Below, piece by piece: positions 49,101 through 59,863 of a DNA stretch of 64,000 nt (positions are counted from its first letter, which is position 1; each line of letters starts with the position of its first letter). The position numbers and the translations under genes are program-made. The notes beneath the pieces were generated by a model. The model searched no databases, had not been told where the DNA came from, and saw only the letters and a list, made by a program, of their open reading frames with translations. The DNA comes from Tigriopus japonicus (taxonomy: Eukaryota > Arthropoda > Copepoda > Harpacticoida > Harpacticidae), in the NCBI GenBank assembly GCA_010645155.1, contig JAAGOF010000291.1, positions 162,384-226,383 on the forward strand, in the 5' to 3' direction.

Positions 49101-52100
49101 CAATTGTCTTACTCTCTTGGGAACTCTCTCGTTCGTAATGGGTTCGGAAGTGTCACCCTCAACGATAATTTAATGTTCCTTCATTCTGAACCCGTTCTGA
49201 ACTTTGAGGACAACTTATTCATTGAACAAGACAAGACAGACTCACTACATATTTGTTTTAGTGGGAACAAGCCACTGCGAGGCGAAAAGGGCTGATTTCA
49301 CTGTACTACAGTAAATTCATTGTATGACTCGTGTTTGAACCAAGTTTAATTTTATCGATGTTCCAAAGTTAGGGTGCTCATATTTTTCGGAGTAGACATC
49401 ATAATTTCGAAGCGTCGCAATGTGAGGAACGATGGTTCAGGAGAGAATTAGCATTGAAATGTCCTGGAACGACTCGTCATCCATTTCAGCACCAGGGATG
49501 GTCGTAAAAAACTGGAGCACTAATTCAGACCAAAATTTATGGGTTGCATGCAAGGAGAAAAGTGCACAAGTACACATCCATCCATTGCACATGTTTTGAG
49601 CTTGGAATCTCGGACTATTAGTAACGCAGAACTATTTGACATAGGAGACCATCTCGGCCTATTTTCACAAGACTGCGAGGAATGTTTTAATGCATAAATC
49701 TATCTATCCCTGTGGGAAGTCCCACTCATCCCCCACATGGCTCCCTCTGACGAATGAATACCACTGACAACTGACTCGAGAATGACTGGGTAGTTTGGGG
49801 TTGCCCCACAACGATATGCACTCAAGCCTGCTAAAGTCAGTGACGAGAAAAACTACCTCCATGGTGACACTTGATCCACGTGGAACGGGATCCGTTTTTT
49901 ATCTTTGTCTCCCCCTCCCTTCTGATGGATCCAAATTCTCCCTGTAATGTGGCATGGGGATGAAAAAGACGACCATCCAACCACCTTAGGCAGTGTTTTG
50001 ACTTTGGCTTCTTCTTCTTCTTTCTTTACTTTTGGCTATGACGGTTCCCAGTTCCCACTTCTTACTACATCAACAGGGCACGATGCCATCTTAGCCAGAA
50101 GCACCATTCGCGGCTAAACTATGATAAATAGTGGGCTGAAGTTTTTGTTCCCTCACATTTTTCTTTCAGCTTTAGAAACAGTTGTTGATATCACTTCCTC
50201 GTCTTTCCTTTCGTACTGGAGTACTGTACATGAAGCTTCAACCGCAGGATATGGTATACCGTAGAAGGGACACCATGCTAAGTTGTAACGCGATCTGACA
50301 GCTAACAGACTATGTATGTACGTGCATAGGAAACGAGAACTGTTATTCCCAAGAGATTTGACATGTTGAATTATGATTTAGAGGGCTTAACGAGGAAATT
50401 GAAACGAATCGCCGAAATCAACACAAAGAACGAGCCTCGATCATTGAATGAAAGGCCACACTCGTGAGTTTATGGTAAGTGAACGTCTATCGACCACCTA
50501 AGAGGAGTGAGGAATGATATCTCGGATCCCAGGGACCATCATCATTGTTCCCTCTGAGAGAGCAGCAAAAGGAAGTTGGAGAGAAAAAAGTTTGTTCGAC
50601 TTTATGATGAATCTGCAGAACTGAATTTCCACCACACAGTACACTCGACTCGTTCCCTGACAGAGCCAGATGGAAAAGTTCGACGAAAACTTGTGGCATG
50701 AATCACGGGGATAAACACTTCATTCTTGTGGATAAACAAGTCTGAATGGCTAAATACTATTTCCAATACGATTTTGAGACACGTTCAATGTAAAGGGAAG
50801 AAACAGCGGCATCAAGTGGGTCAGGGGGATCAAAAAAGTGGGACAAAATGTCAATTACATACTGTCAGAAGGGGAAACGTAGTAGAAAACGGAAGGGGAA
50901 CCGAGGTAGGTTCCAAATCCCCGAAAGGATTTTAATGGCGACAACAAATTTAAATAAAGGGAGAGCGTGAGGCCGACTTCAAAATCAAAGGGATTCAAAG
51001 GGATCAACTATCAGTCGGAATAGTTAGTTCCGAACCTCTTATGAAAGTCATGAGAGGAAAGATATCAAGATGAAAAAAGTTTTAGCGAGAAGAAAGACCA
51101 GGATGAATAAATCTCGCACTGATATGAGTTTATGTTTCTCAGATTTTGGATTTTAACCGCGTGTCCAAGTACGATGATTTACACACAAGTTGATCTTCTC
51201 AACAAATATATTTATTCTTGGTGCGAGTGTGCTCATATGAGAAAATACATGAAATATGACCTGAACCGTTTCAAGGTCTGCCCACATTGGTTACGTGTCA
51301 AGTCTGAGATGTGGCTGAGGATTACATTAAGCAGCATAAGCGCACCCACCATCCCAAACCATTAGCACTTTTCCCACAGAAAACATCCATACCAGAAAGG
51401 GTTTGCGTGGTTTTGACAGTTCCTCGGAGTAGATTATTGATTGCCAGTGCACTTGAATAATGCAAGCAACACCATGGATTTTAAAGTTAACCTTCGGATC
51501 TTTGTTGTAAGAACTTATCACATTCCAACACCGAATTTTCAATTTCAAAAGAGCGGTGTTTGGGGACATATATTCCAACCTAATAAAAATCTACATGCGG
51601 CACTCCATTCCCCCTTTAAGTTGTCTATGGATAGGTAGTCAATGGATGAAGCCAGCGAGCCATAAACCCTTTTGCTTAGCTCTGGAATTTGGATTCAAAA
51701 GTCATCCACTTATGCCCCCCCCCCCCGTTTCCTCGAGTGGAACGAAGGCTGTTCCGAGCTCTAATCAGATTTGCTCTTCTCGAAGCTTAACTAATATAAA
51801 ATTTCAGGAACTCGAGATCCCGATTACATTTCAGAGAGATACAGGTAGACTTTAGGCATTAGATGAAGAAATAATGTGAGCTTACCTCCTCTGACTTCGC
51901 AAGAGACTGGAATCGAGGCCTCTTCCACGTAGGGACCAATATAAGACTCGGCCTCATGACCCGTTTCATCCACAATAACCGGAACCTTCGGCGGAACTGA
52001 AATGAATTGGAGATTACAAAATCATCCTTTGTTCCGGTACTTTAACCAACGTGCTTCAAAATAGTTTGGGTTGGTGGGGAATGATCATTATTGGTTGGTG

Positions 52101-55100
52101 GTAGGTGACAGGGGTTCGATCCACATTCATGATTGGAAACTTGCCAAAACCTGAGTCAGTTCCATAAGTGCAGCTTCTCACGGAACCAGGGCGTCATTTG
52201 TGGACCACTAGTGTACACCGAGTACAATAGTGGCCCGTGTACGTACAAAGAAACTAGCGGAACGGCCTAATTTCCATTCATATTGTCCATAAATTGGGAT
52301 TTGATGAGACTTCTGCCACAATATCATTCTGATTGAGGTTGAACAAGGAATGGAACACACATATATAATATGTCTCGACTCTCAAATGTACGGTACTACT
52401 ACCTACTATCACGTTCCCAACAAATATCCTGTCTATTTTTCCCTCCCTTGGGTCTTCTATTTGCGTAGTCTTCGATCCTATCTGTCGTTAAGAATTGGCC
52501 TCACCTTCGAATAGGTTGCTTTATGGCTTGATGTAAGGCTGTGTGAGTTCGTTCTAACTTCGAAAGCCGTTGCTTCCATCTTCATTAAGAGGCTTGTTTA
52601 GTGATTAATCCGATATAACACCGTACAAAGTCAGGTCACCGACTTTTAAAGAACTCTTGTGTAACTAACTATCTGACACTCTGCAGATGAGAGTTGGATA
52701 TTTTGGAACGTGACCAACCAAAACGAGAAAGTGAGGGCGAAGAAAAGAGATGGAAACAATGCTAACTAGCCTTAATGACTAGGAACAAGGTCTGAGTGGG
52801 TAAAGTGGCCTTTGGCCTCGTTTAGCTTATTCATTTGTGTCAAGTCAAACGAATTAGTTTGTCTGACCAGCAATGTCAAGAATCAGCCACAGTTTGCATC
52901 TCTTTGGAAGCCCCAAGACTTCCTCGCCCCAAACGTTCCTTCTTTTGTCAAAGAAAATGCAGAACTGTACATTGTACATGGGACATTTTTAGCCAACATT
53001 CAAGTGCTTTTGGTGGTGGAAAATCACATCATCACGCGAAGAGTTGAGCAACTTCGGCTCTGTAGGGACTGGAAGTTGTCTCACTTTCAAAACAAAACCC
53101 CCTTCGGAGCAGGCTGACACCTTTGGGTGACCCTCCTGGTGGGTCTTCCTCATTGCCCAATTGCTCAGAGTTGAAGCAGAACTTGGGTAAGAGTCAGAAG
53201 GTCAAGCATGAAGCATATCTTGCGGCCTCTCATAAGCCCCTGAGAAGGTAAAGAAGCACAATGCATTTGGCCTTGCTGTTCCCTACAAGGCCGAAAACGA
53301 GTGGTCTTGAGTCTGTCGAGGCGATTTTTCCCCCAACTTTCTCGAAAAATAATCTTATCAGTGGCGTTTTGGACAAAAGAGAGGCACGAACTTGCTTGCC
53401 AAGCAAGCTTGGTAAACATAGCAATAGAGAGTAAGCTGAGAACAGATCGAAAGGAACTCCTCGCATGAGGGGGCATCATCTTTTGTACTGTTGCAAGGGT
53501 CCCGATCCTGAGATGAGCCTTTTTCCAGAAAGATATCTTATCACCTATGAGAAAAGCATGTGGGTTTGAAGATGACAAAAAGTACAGTTCCAGTGGTTAT
53601 GATGTAATTTCAACTTTTCGACTTTTTAGGGCACCGAACAAAGGAATTTCAAAACAAATGATGAATCGAACATGTATCTCAAGGAATTTCGATTTATGGT
53701 TGCCAAACCTTTCAGTTGGAATTTATTACATAGGGAGTCATCTCCATGGTTTCGTTAAGGAATGAGTGGAAGCCAATTTGGAGATCCATTTCATCGCCAC
53801 CTTTGGACCCTCCAATACTAAAAAGGAAGTCGTCCTTCGATAATAGGCGAGACCAATCCCCAATAAGTTCAAATAGTAGCAAGCCCTCAAATGGTTATAA
53901 GAGAAGAGGGGAGGAACTTTTTTCGCTTTTACTTCCTTAAAAGTTAAGCGTAGAATTTCAAGTATATGTGGTGCTCAAAAAATGGGTCTTGCTCGGAGCA
54001 GGCACAAGATAGTCCATACTCACTCTGTGCCTTCTCTCGTGGAAAACTTGGAGCGAGCAAAGTCTTAGGGCCGAATCTGATGCGATTTCAGTCTCATTAA
54101 TTCTTGAAAGTAAAAACTTGCCATGACATGAGCGACCATCAAATTTGGAAGGTACATGATGAACTACCAAGCTGTCACGATGGAAATTTCGATTACATTT
54201 TCATAAGTACATCAAAAAAGACATTTCAAGTACAAAATCCTCTATTAGAAACCCGATCCAACAGAATTCCAAGCACCTCACAACGACGTGGAACAACAAG
54301 AGGGAGAAGAAAACGCTGTTTTCATTGAAGCATCTTGCCACTTGTCTGATTGAATGTACTTGTACAACTCCACATTTGAATAACCAAAACCAAAATGTAC
54401 AAAACCAGATGACGTTCGAGAGTTTCAAAGTACATTAGTATCTCTCATCCAGGAAAAAGCAGATCAAAGAAAAGGTCGAGAAAATACAACCGGTCTCTGG
54501 GCGCATCTTCCAGAGTCTATATCAACTCCCCAATGGAGTAAGTTTTCCTCCCAGCACTTACCAACCACAGTTAAATTAGCCATTGAGTTCCTTGTGGGAG
54601 CTGCATGGAAGTCCACTCGACACCGATAAAGGCCACGATCCTGAGTGGAAATCCTTCGGATCGTCAACACACTTGTCCCCACGGGTAATCGGTCCTCAAT
54701 TGGCCGTCGCTTATCGCCCGGATTCCGCGTCAAGAGACCATTGTTTTCCCACTGGTCCACAGGTCTGGAGAGGTAGAAATTGGCACGATTGCCCAATACA
54801 TGAGCATCGGCCCAATGCTGAGCTTGGTTCGGGGCTCGACCTCGGAGATCATAGCTGAAAGAGAACAGAGATTGGAACTTTGGAATATTTGAACGATGAG
54901 ATTTCTGAAAATGCATTGGCTTACTCATTTCCTCTCAGGCTTTTGCCAGAAAAGTTTCCAATGGAACATTTCCAAATTCTTAGAACAAGGCAAGGTCTAT
55001 TTCACTGGATGTTATTGTACATGGAACAAATGTATTTGGACGGAAATTTCGATTACCAAAGTGAAGCCTGGGAAAGTGAAAGGGTCGGTCGAATTTCTCA

Positions 55101-58100
55101 GAAAACGACACCCAACTCATAAGGACTTTGAAATGGGGAGAAGTCCTTGAAAATGAAATTTCAGCCTCGGCCATTTGCATGTTGGAGAGAAATTAGTCTC
55201 CACTTGATTAATGAGGGATGACAGTCCCAAAGGGAGGAAATGAAGAAGGAAACATGATTTTTTCTTCCTTCACCGTCACCCTACTCGAGCCTCAATTCCC
55301 CGACCAACAGTTTAACGGTTGGTCCTAAAGGTCTAAAGGTAACTGTATTCCTCGAAAATGGGCACCTCCGAGAGATTATCGCGTGACTACAAGAGCATCA
55401 TAGCCAGTTCGAAAGAGAAAAAAAACATTCATCCTCTAATCAAGGCTGGCACACAAACATAGTCTGGATCTAAGGTCCTCCTCTACGAACGTGATGTCAG
55501 ACTTCAGCTTGGTCAATGGAGTGCAAAGAAATTGCATCCAAGCCTGGAAGTCTTAAGAGATGGAGTGTTTGGAGTCCCCCTCTAAGTCACAGTTTGACTT
55601 CTATTTTGGAACGAGGAGGAGGAGGAGAAGAAGGAGGGGAGACTCAAAGTTTCCATGTGTGAAGTTAAAGTGATTTTTTCCAAGTCCTTTGGAAGTGGAT
55701 CAAACTTAAATGGAATAGCTTATCAATGTACCTCACTCCATGCATTCCGTCTGTAGGCAGAACACGAGCTTGTTTGAGCCGAGTTTGACGATGGTCGGGG
55801 ATTTGGTCGGGCTTTTTCACCATTTTAAAGGACATCATCAGCTTGGTTGAAAAGAAACATGCTCTGTCGTTGAAAACGGAGATGTCATGGAAATGTGGCG
55901 CTTCTTTGTTCCTCTTGTATTTTGGCCTTCGTTTCCTCCTAAGTTGTTTGGCCTTGCTTGCCTGTCGCTATTCCCTGAGATTAAAGTGCCACCACAATCG
56001 CTTGGGTTTTAACTTTGTGTTCAAACCCCATTATGAATCCTCAAAGGGTTGGCTCCCAATCAAAAACATCTCACATCCTGTGTGAATCTCCATTAAGAAG
56101 AAGACCCTTGCCCACTTCCTCCTTTGAACCGGGGCATTAGTACGTGCCTCACCCTTGAATGGCAAGTGCTTGTTGAGGCCTTTGGTTCCAAGGATTCCTT
56201 CTCTTCGACCTTCTCCCTTCCCTCTTCTTTTCTCAGTTTGATCTTTGAAGCATGAACTTAGAGGACATGACATCCATTTTGGCGAGAGAAAAAAAAGTTC
56301 AAACACAACCGACCAAGAAGATCCTTCATCGCCTTTGCTATTCCTTCCTGAAGATTAAACGAGGATTGACATCCGACCTTGGGAAGGCGTCAGTCAGCCT
56401 TCCCTTTATTGGCGCATTTTGAAATACGCTGAAGGTGATCGCAGAACAAAAGCTGTTTTGAGTAGTAAAGCGTGTTGAGGTCCAAAAAATATTTTATCAT
56501 ACCTGAGTGGCTCTTGTGCAAATTTTGAGAAAAAATAAATAATGTTAAAAGTACTTTAGTTCAAGAAACTGAAGTTCAAACAGTACAAAAAAAGTCCAGA
56601 ACCCCCCGTTTAATGTGTTAACCCTTCGGTGCCAAACTTGGTTAAGTGGATTTACCACTCAACGTTTAATCAACCGACAGCAATTGAATGTGCGTAAAAT
56701 CCGTTTGCAAAAGAAAAACGAGGAACCCTTGGCCAGAAATGCAGATTGACAGATGTCAGTGGAAATCCATCAGAGTCTTTATCTCATTGAGGTGACGAGG
56801 CCTCGTCGAGCAAGAAAACGTTCCAAAGTCGTCCGTACCTTTGGCACACACCAATATATTTTGTCCAAGACTCTTTTCCTTCCCAATGCCACAATGAGCG
56901 AAGTGTGTAAAGCCGAGCCCTTGCCAATAATGTCTGCCTCATTTGTTTTACGATTCTTTTACTTCTTCTCTGGTCTTTACATCACACACTGACAGACTGG
57001 CCAACAAATAGTGGGGAAGACTCGAGAATACATCCGCACAATGGATTCAATTGCACCGATATTGCCAGCCTCGACCTATTTGTGGCTAGGCATTAAGCAG
57101 CTACCATTCTGCCAAGGATGCATTCGTTTCGGATGTAGAATATTCCGGCTTTTCTTTGAACAACGATAACAAGGAGGAAATTTCCGGTTTCCGTTTTCGG
57201 TCTGTATATGAACTAATGCTACCCAACACATCCGGAACTTGGGGGGAATTTCCAATCGCCTCGAATGAAATCCAAGACATTCGGCATTGCACATTACATT
57301 GAGTCATAACATAGAATGATGACATGGGACAATATGAACAGAAACTTGGCCTGAATGATGATATATCCGAGTTGTAAGAGGAACCATTTGCAGAGTAATA
57401 ACAGAAGCCATTGAAAAAGTTTGCCAAGACATCCTCTTCTATAGAGCGAGAAGGAAAGAAAAAGGACTCCCTCCCTTGACTGAGCTGTAGTGTGCTTCTT
57501 GGGCTGAACATTGGGTTCCACGAGCGTGAAGTACTGCCTAGTCCAAGGCTGAAATCAAGGCTTTCTTGTGATTCCTTTCACGGTTTTCAGAGGGTTTCCG
57601 TCATTTTTTCCTCTGTCAAATCACAGATGGCTTGGACCTTGGAAAAATGGGCGACCCACAAGATGACGGTCATCAGCGTGATGAGAACGATATTATTGAA
57701 GAGCTTTTGTACCGGAAGTATTTGAAGGTCTGCCCATTGTATTGGATGACTTTTGGAAAGTTTTAGACTACAATATCCCGATGACAATTGTGTATGGTCA
57801 AATATAACCAAGTTGGGCTGGGATTGTGGCCAACAATGGATATATTCTTGGAATAGAATCGAATAACTTAAAATTGACCGCGCTTGTGAAATTAGTTCTG
57901 CAGAAAAAATGGAAGGACATTCTAGAGAAAAAGGAACAATTTTCTCTTGCCAGCTTTCATCAGGTGATGATGGTTGTTAGGACCTTTCATGTATGATCAA
58001 AGGGAAAATGCTCTGATGTTGTACAAAAAGTAATATGGTTTTCCAAGAATGGCACTGTTAAGCGAACATCGTTTGAAAGCTTTTGAGGAGAACAACATGA

Positions 58101-59863
58101 TTTTTTCCATGATACACAAAGAAACGAGGATATTGAGGGAAGCAAAATCATACTTGGTTTAAGCGTTTGAAAAAAGCCTCTTCAACTAACCTCGTGCACT
58201 ACTCTGCATTTTCCTTGTAATGGATATAAAGCTACAAGATACATAGGCAACCAAGTTTTTTCAACTTCCATTAAGTCACAATGATTTCTTACAAGTTTGT
58301 TGGCGAACCTTGAAAGTCGCTGGACTTGCAATTTTTTCCTTGTCTGAAACTGACAATGCGTCTTCCTGCTTGGTCGAGGATAGGTAATTTCAAAAATGTG
58401 TTTCACTCCCACATACATTTCCATAAATCACGAACTTTCCTCAACAACTTTTTGTTCTGACTTAAGAGCATTTCCAACTGTCTACGTTCTTAGGTCTCTC
58501 TTTCTCTCTCTGACTTGGTGCCAACCGCTTTACCAACCGAAAAAAAGACGACAAAATAGCGTAAGCAGACATGTGGAGTAATTACAAATCATAGAGGGGA
58601 TGATGAGATCATACCAAATAATGGACCAAAAGCGCTTTCAGGCGAAATTTCGATTTCGGTAATGACTAACAAAACTGAAAGCAGGCTCGCACCATAAAGA
58701 ATAGAGTTTGAGAGAAAAATATAACTTTCGAACCTATTTGTCAGAAATGAAAATTTCAGTGACATCAATCGAAAGAACAGCGAGATTGAATGATGATGAT
58801 GATGCCTCTGTATTGTCTAGTAAAGAGAAGATCGCATGAAAAAGTGCCTTCGAATTTGCTCATTATAGGACAAATGTCAAGGGGCAATAAACAACAATCA
58901 ACAATTATAGTTGACACAGTTTTTGAACCCTACTTTCAGCTTTTTGATGCCCTCAACGGAAAGGAAAGGAAAGGGAAGATTTGATTTAGCATGTCATTTT
59001 CACATTGAAAATTTGTGTTTCACATTGAAAATTGAATTCACATAATGCTAAAAAGTAGGATGAAAATGAAAATGCCAAAAAGAAATGAATCGTATGGTAG
59101 TTAGTTGCACTCAAATTATGTACAATTAATCACTCTATGAAAGCACTTGGCCCACGTATGAATGCGATCAAAGAATGGCCACACCGAAAGAATTTGGCCA
59201 GACATTCACAATTCTAGACCACGGAGCCATTGTTTATCTGCCACATAAAAGCCAGAACCTCTTCTTTTGGGAGCTAAAACGCTCAATTTTGCAAAAAATT
59301 GCCTTTCCATAATTTAATGAACTCTTTTAAAATTCATAATGCTTCATGGAGTTTGTTTTTTATTACCCACTAAACTGGCCAGAACTGGCCAACTACCAAC
59401 AATGAACGTCATCCGACAACATTGAGGAAAGGCTTTGGCTCAAAAATGTTCCAGAGTTCAATGAAACTCAAGCACTTTGGAAATGGCCATAGGCTAAATT
59501 TCTTTCATTTTGACTCTCATATCAGTCGCTCTCCAGGTCAATAACGGCAAAGTTAAACCGAGTGGCAAGGTTTAAGAGAACGTTTATGACTCTGACAAAA
59601 AAGAACACATGTAGTCCATCCAAGGTTGCACAGGCTTGCTCGTTTTGGGAGTATTTGTTCACTTAGAGATACTGCCAAATCATTCATTGGAAGAGGATGG
59701 TTCTTAAGAATTCAGAACTCTCACCTGTAAACAGGATCTCCTCCATTTTTGTACCAAATCACGAGGATCACCGGATGACTTGGAGACGAAGCCGTGGTAT
59801 TGCAAAACAAATCTGCATTGCCACCTACGATGCCGATGGTTTGGGTGGTAACAGTGGTTGACT
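21659..59863 (-). CDS. side-like: Sidestep-family Ig/FN3 transmembrane receptor (13 exons traced, 5' exon missing)
   Basis: Thirteen exons join in phase to 1,140 residues. In order: Ig1 (1-143, VIWYKNGGDPVYS, YDLRGR, AQHWAD and YRCRVDF), Ig2 (144-248), Ig3 (249-390), Ig4 (391-487), Ig5 (488-584), FN3 (585-703, ending in NQKGRSEP and TLKRPSEKR), a short stalk, one transmembrane helix (about 743-766), and a tail of about 370 residues ending ESRV. Each Ig domain keeps its two cysteines. These blocks are the signature of the Sidestep family, cell-surface proteins that bind Beat receptors and guide motor axons and synaptic partner choice in insects. Which paralogue (side or side-II to side-VIII) cannot be told. 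The first exon seen starts in mid-codon, so the signal peptide is encoded upstream, in the unexplained 59.9-64 kb or beyond the window. Introns run from 202 bases to about 6.5 kb. Confidence 0.93.
22124..23413 (-). other. Side-like intron l-m
   Basis: Contains a CTTT/CTCT pyrimidine repeat at 22,816-22,840 and an ATC trinucleotide repeat at 23,354-23,373. No other feature is seen. Confidence 0.6.
23414..23853 (-). CDS. Side-like exon l: cytoplasmic tail
   Basis: Acceptor CTTTTCAG|AA and donor GCGAG|GTGAGC. The exon encodes proline, glycine, serine and histidine-rich tail sequence with no known domain. The frame stays open into the intron over an ATC repeat, which inflates the apparent reading frame. 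Confidence 0.82.
23854..24870 (-). other. Side-like intron k-l
   Basis: About 1 kb of sequence with no recognised element or gene. Confidence 0.5.
24871..25278 (-). CDS. Side-like exon k: stalk, transmembrane helix, start of tail
   Basis: Acceptor GTTTCAG|GT and donor TCGG|GTAAGA. It encodes an acidic serine-rich stalk, a hydrophobic helix of about 24 residues (743-766) followed by RIQCRM, then serine-rich cytoplasmic sequence. Confidence 0.9.
25279..31772 (-). other. Side-like intron j-k (6.5 kb)
   Basis: No coding region is supported on either strand. A purine-rich simple repeat (AAAGAGAG type) lies at 29,201-29,236. TGTACGTA occurs at 27,545 and 30,754. Confidence 0.5.
31773..32129 (-). 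CDS. Side-like exon j: fibronectin type III domain
   Basis: Acceptor ATTGCAG|GT and donor ACGG|GTAAGA. It encodes GPPHQPTNCSQYN, the GYDGGMEQIFTLEL block and ASNQKGRSEP, as in the single FN3 domain of Sidestep proteins. Confidence 0.94.
32130..35308 (-). other. Side-like intron i-j (3.2 kb)
   Basis: No gene or transposon was recognised. One TACGTACA (minus-strand TGTACGTA) is at 33,473. Confidence 0.5.
35309..35599 (-). CDS. Side-like exon i: Ig5
   Basis: Acceptor CTTCCAG|AC and donor GCAG|GTAAGA. A whole Ig domain in one exon, with cysteines in NLVCDVNA and GTILCFANN and the core FHWRFNNSG. Confidence 0.94.
35600..36875 (-). other. Side-like intron h-i (1.3 kb)
   Basis: AT-rich, with no feature recognised. 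Confidence 0.5.
36876..37035 (-). CDS. Side-like exon h: second half of Ig4
   Basis: Acceptor TTTCATAG|GAG and donor AAAT|GTAAGT. It encodes RTLVLQKVRRIHSGFYTC and AKNVEGQASSN. The intron between exons g and h is only 202 bases. Confidence 0.94.
37238..37368 (-). CDS. Side-like exon g: first half of Ig4
   Basis: Acceptor TTCCAG|AT completes a tyrosine codon; donor AAT|GTAAGT. It encodes IKEGDDVYFECQVQARPP and ITWYLN. Confidence 0.94.
37369..43900 (-). other. Side-like intron f-g (6.5 kb)
   Basis: Contains the hAT MITE at 38,579-38,756. Plus-strand open frames at 37,407-37,826 and 41,406-41,912 have no protein features. TGTACGTA lies at 41,027. Confidence 0.5.
38579..38756. mobile_element. 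178-bp hAT MITE with CAGGG...CCCTG ends
   Basis: The left end CAGGGATCGGCAACC and the inverse of the right end, CAGGGGTTGGCAACC, agree at 13 of 15 positions. Flanking octamers TGGTAAAC (38,571-38,578) and CTGTAAAC (38,757-38,764) agree at six of eight, consistent with an aged 8-bp target duplication. The ends resemble those of small Charlie/MER5-like hAT elements in other animals. It has no coding capacity and sits in a Side-like intron. Confidence 0.82.
43901..44036 (-). CDS. Side-like exon f: second part of Ig3
   Basis: Acceptor TGCTCAG|CCT and donor CACT|GTAAGT. It encodes SVISYIPLISDHGKELRC, containing the second Ig3 cysteine. Confidence 0.9.
44037..45068 (-). other. Side-like intron e-f (1 kb)
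   Basis: No feature is recognised apart from a short GAGAGA run near 44,130. Confidence 0.5.
45069..45358 (-). CDS. Side-like exon e: first part of Ig3 with Thr/Ser insert
   Basis: Acceptor CCCACAG|CA. It encodes the first Ig3 cysteine (EVNFQCSSSGS), then a run of threonine and serine (residues about 295-311). Two donors are possible, CAG|GTCTTT (exon end 45,099) and CAG|GTTCGT (exon end 45,069); both keep the frame. GTTCGT is also the donor of CRIPT intron 1, which favours the longer form. Confidence 0.82.
45359..48114 (-). other. Side-like intron d-e (2.8 kb)
   Basis: No gene, transposon or structured repeat was recognised. Confidence 0.5.
48115..48318 (-). CDS. Side-like exon d: second half of Ig2
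   Basis: Acceptor TTTTTAG|GA and donor AATC|GTAAGT. It encodes SPKPEIQWYRSG and the second cysteine in SLLTCEASNNN. Confidence 0.93.
48319..51885 (-). other. Side-like intron c-d (3.6 kb)
   Basis: A run of twelve C residues occurs at 51,715-51,726. No gene or transposon was recognised. Confidence 0.5.
51886..51996 (-). CDS. Side-like exon c: first half of Ig2
   Basis: Acceptor CATTTCAG|TT and donor GGAG|GTAAGC. A 111-base exon encoding VPPKVPVIVDETG and the first Ig2 cysteine (PVSCEVRG). Confidence 0.92.
51997..54561 (-). other. Side-like intron b-c (2.6 kb)
   Basis: A minus-strand open frame (53,165-53,578) has no domain and no splice context that fits the gene. Nothing else was recognised. 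Confidence 0.5.
54562..54854 (-). CDS. Side-like exon b: second half of Ig1
   Basis: Acceptor TCTTTCAG|C completes a serine codon from exon a; donor GTTG|GTAAGT. It encodes YDLRGR, AQHWAD and DRGLYRCRVDFHAAPTRN, the most diagnostic segment for the family. Confidence 0.95.
54855..59724 (-). other. Side-like intron a-b (4.9 kb)
   Basis: A GAT trinucleotide repeat occurs at 58,791-58,804. No gene or transposon was recognised. Confidence 0.5.
59725..59863 (-). CDS. Side-like exon a: first half of Ig1
   Basis: Acceptor CTTTACAG|AG and donor TACAG|GTGAGA. It encodes the first Ig1 cysteine (DLFCNTT) and VIWYKNGGDPVY. It begins with two bases of a split codon, so an earlier coding exon must exist. 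Confidence 0.9.

Noticed and set aside
52100..52130. tRNA B-box-like GGTTCGATCC
   Set aside because: The T-stem does not pair and no acceptor stem is present.
53165..53578. 137-codon minus-strand frame inside an intron
   Set aside because: No Ig or other domain and the flanking sites do not fit the phases of the neighbouring exons.
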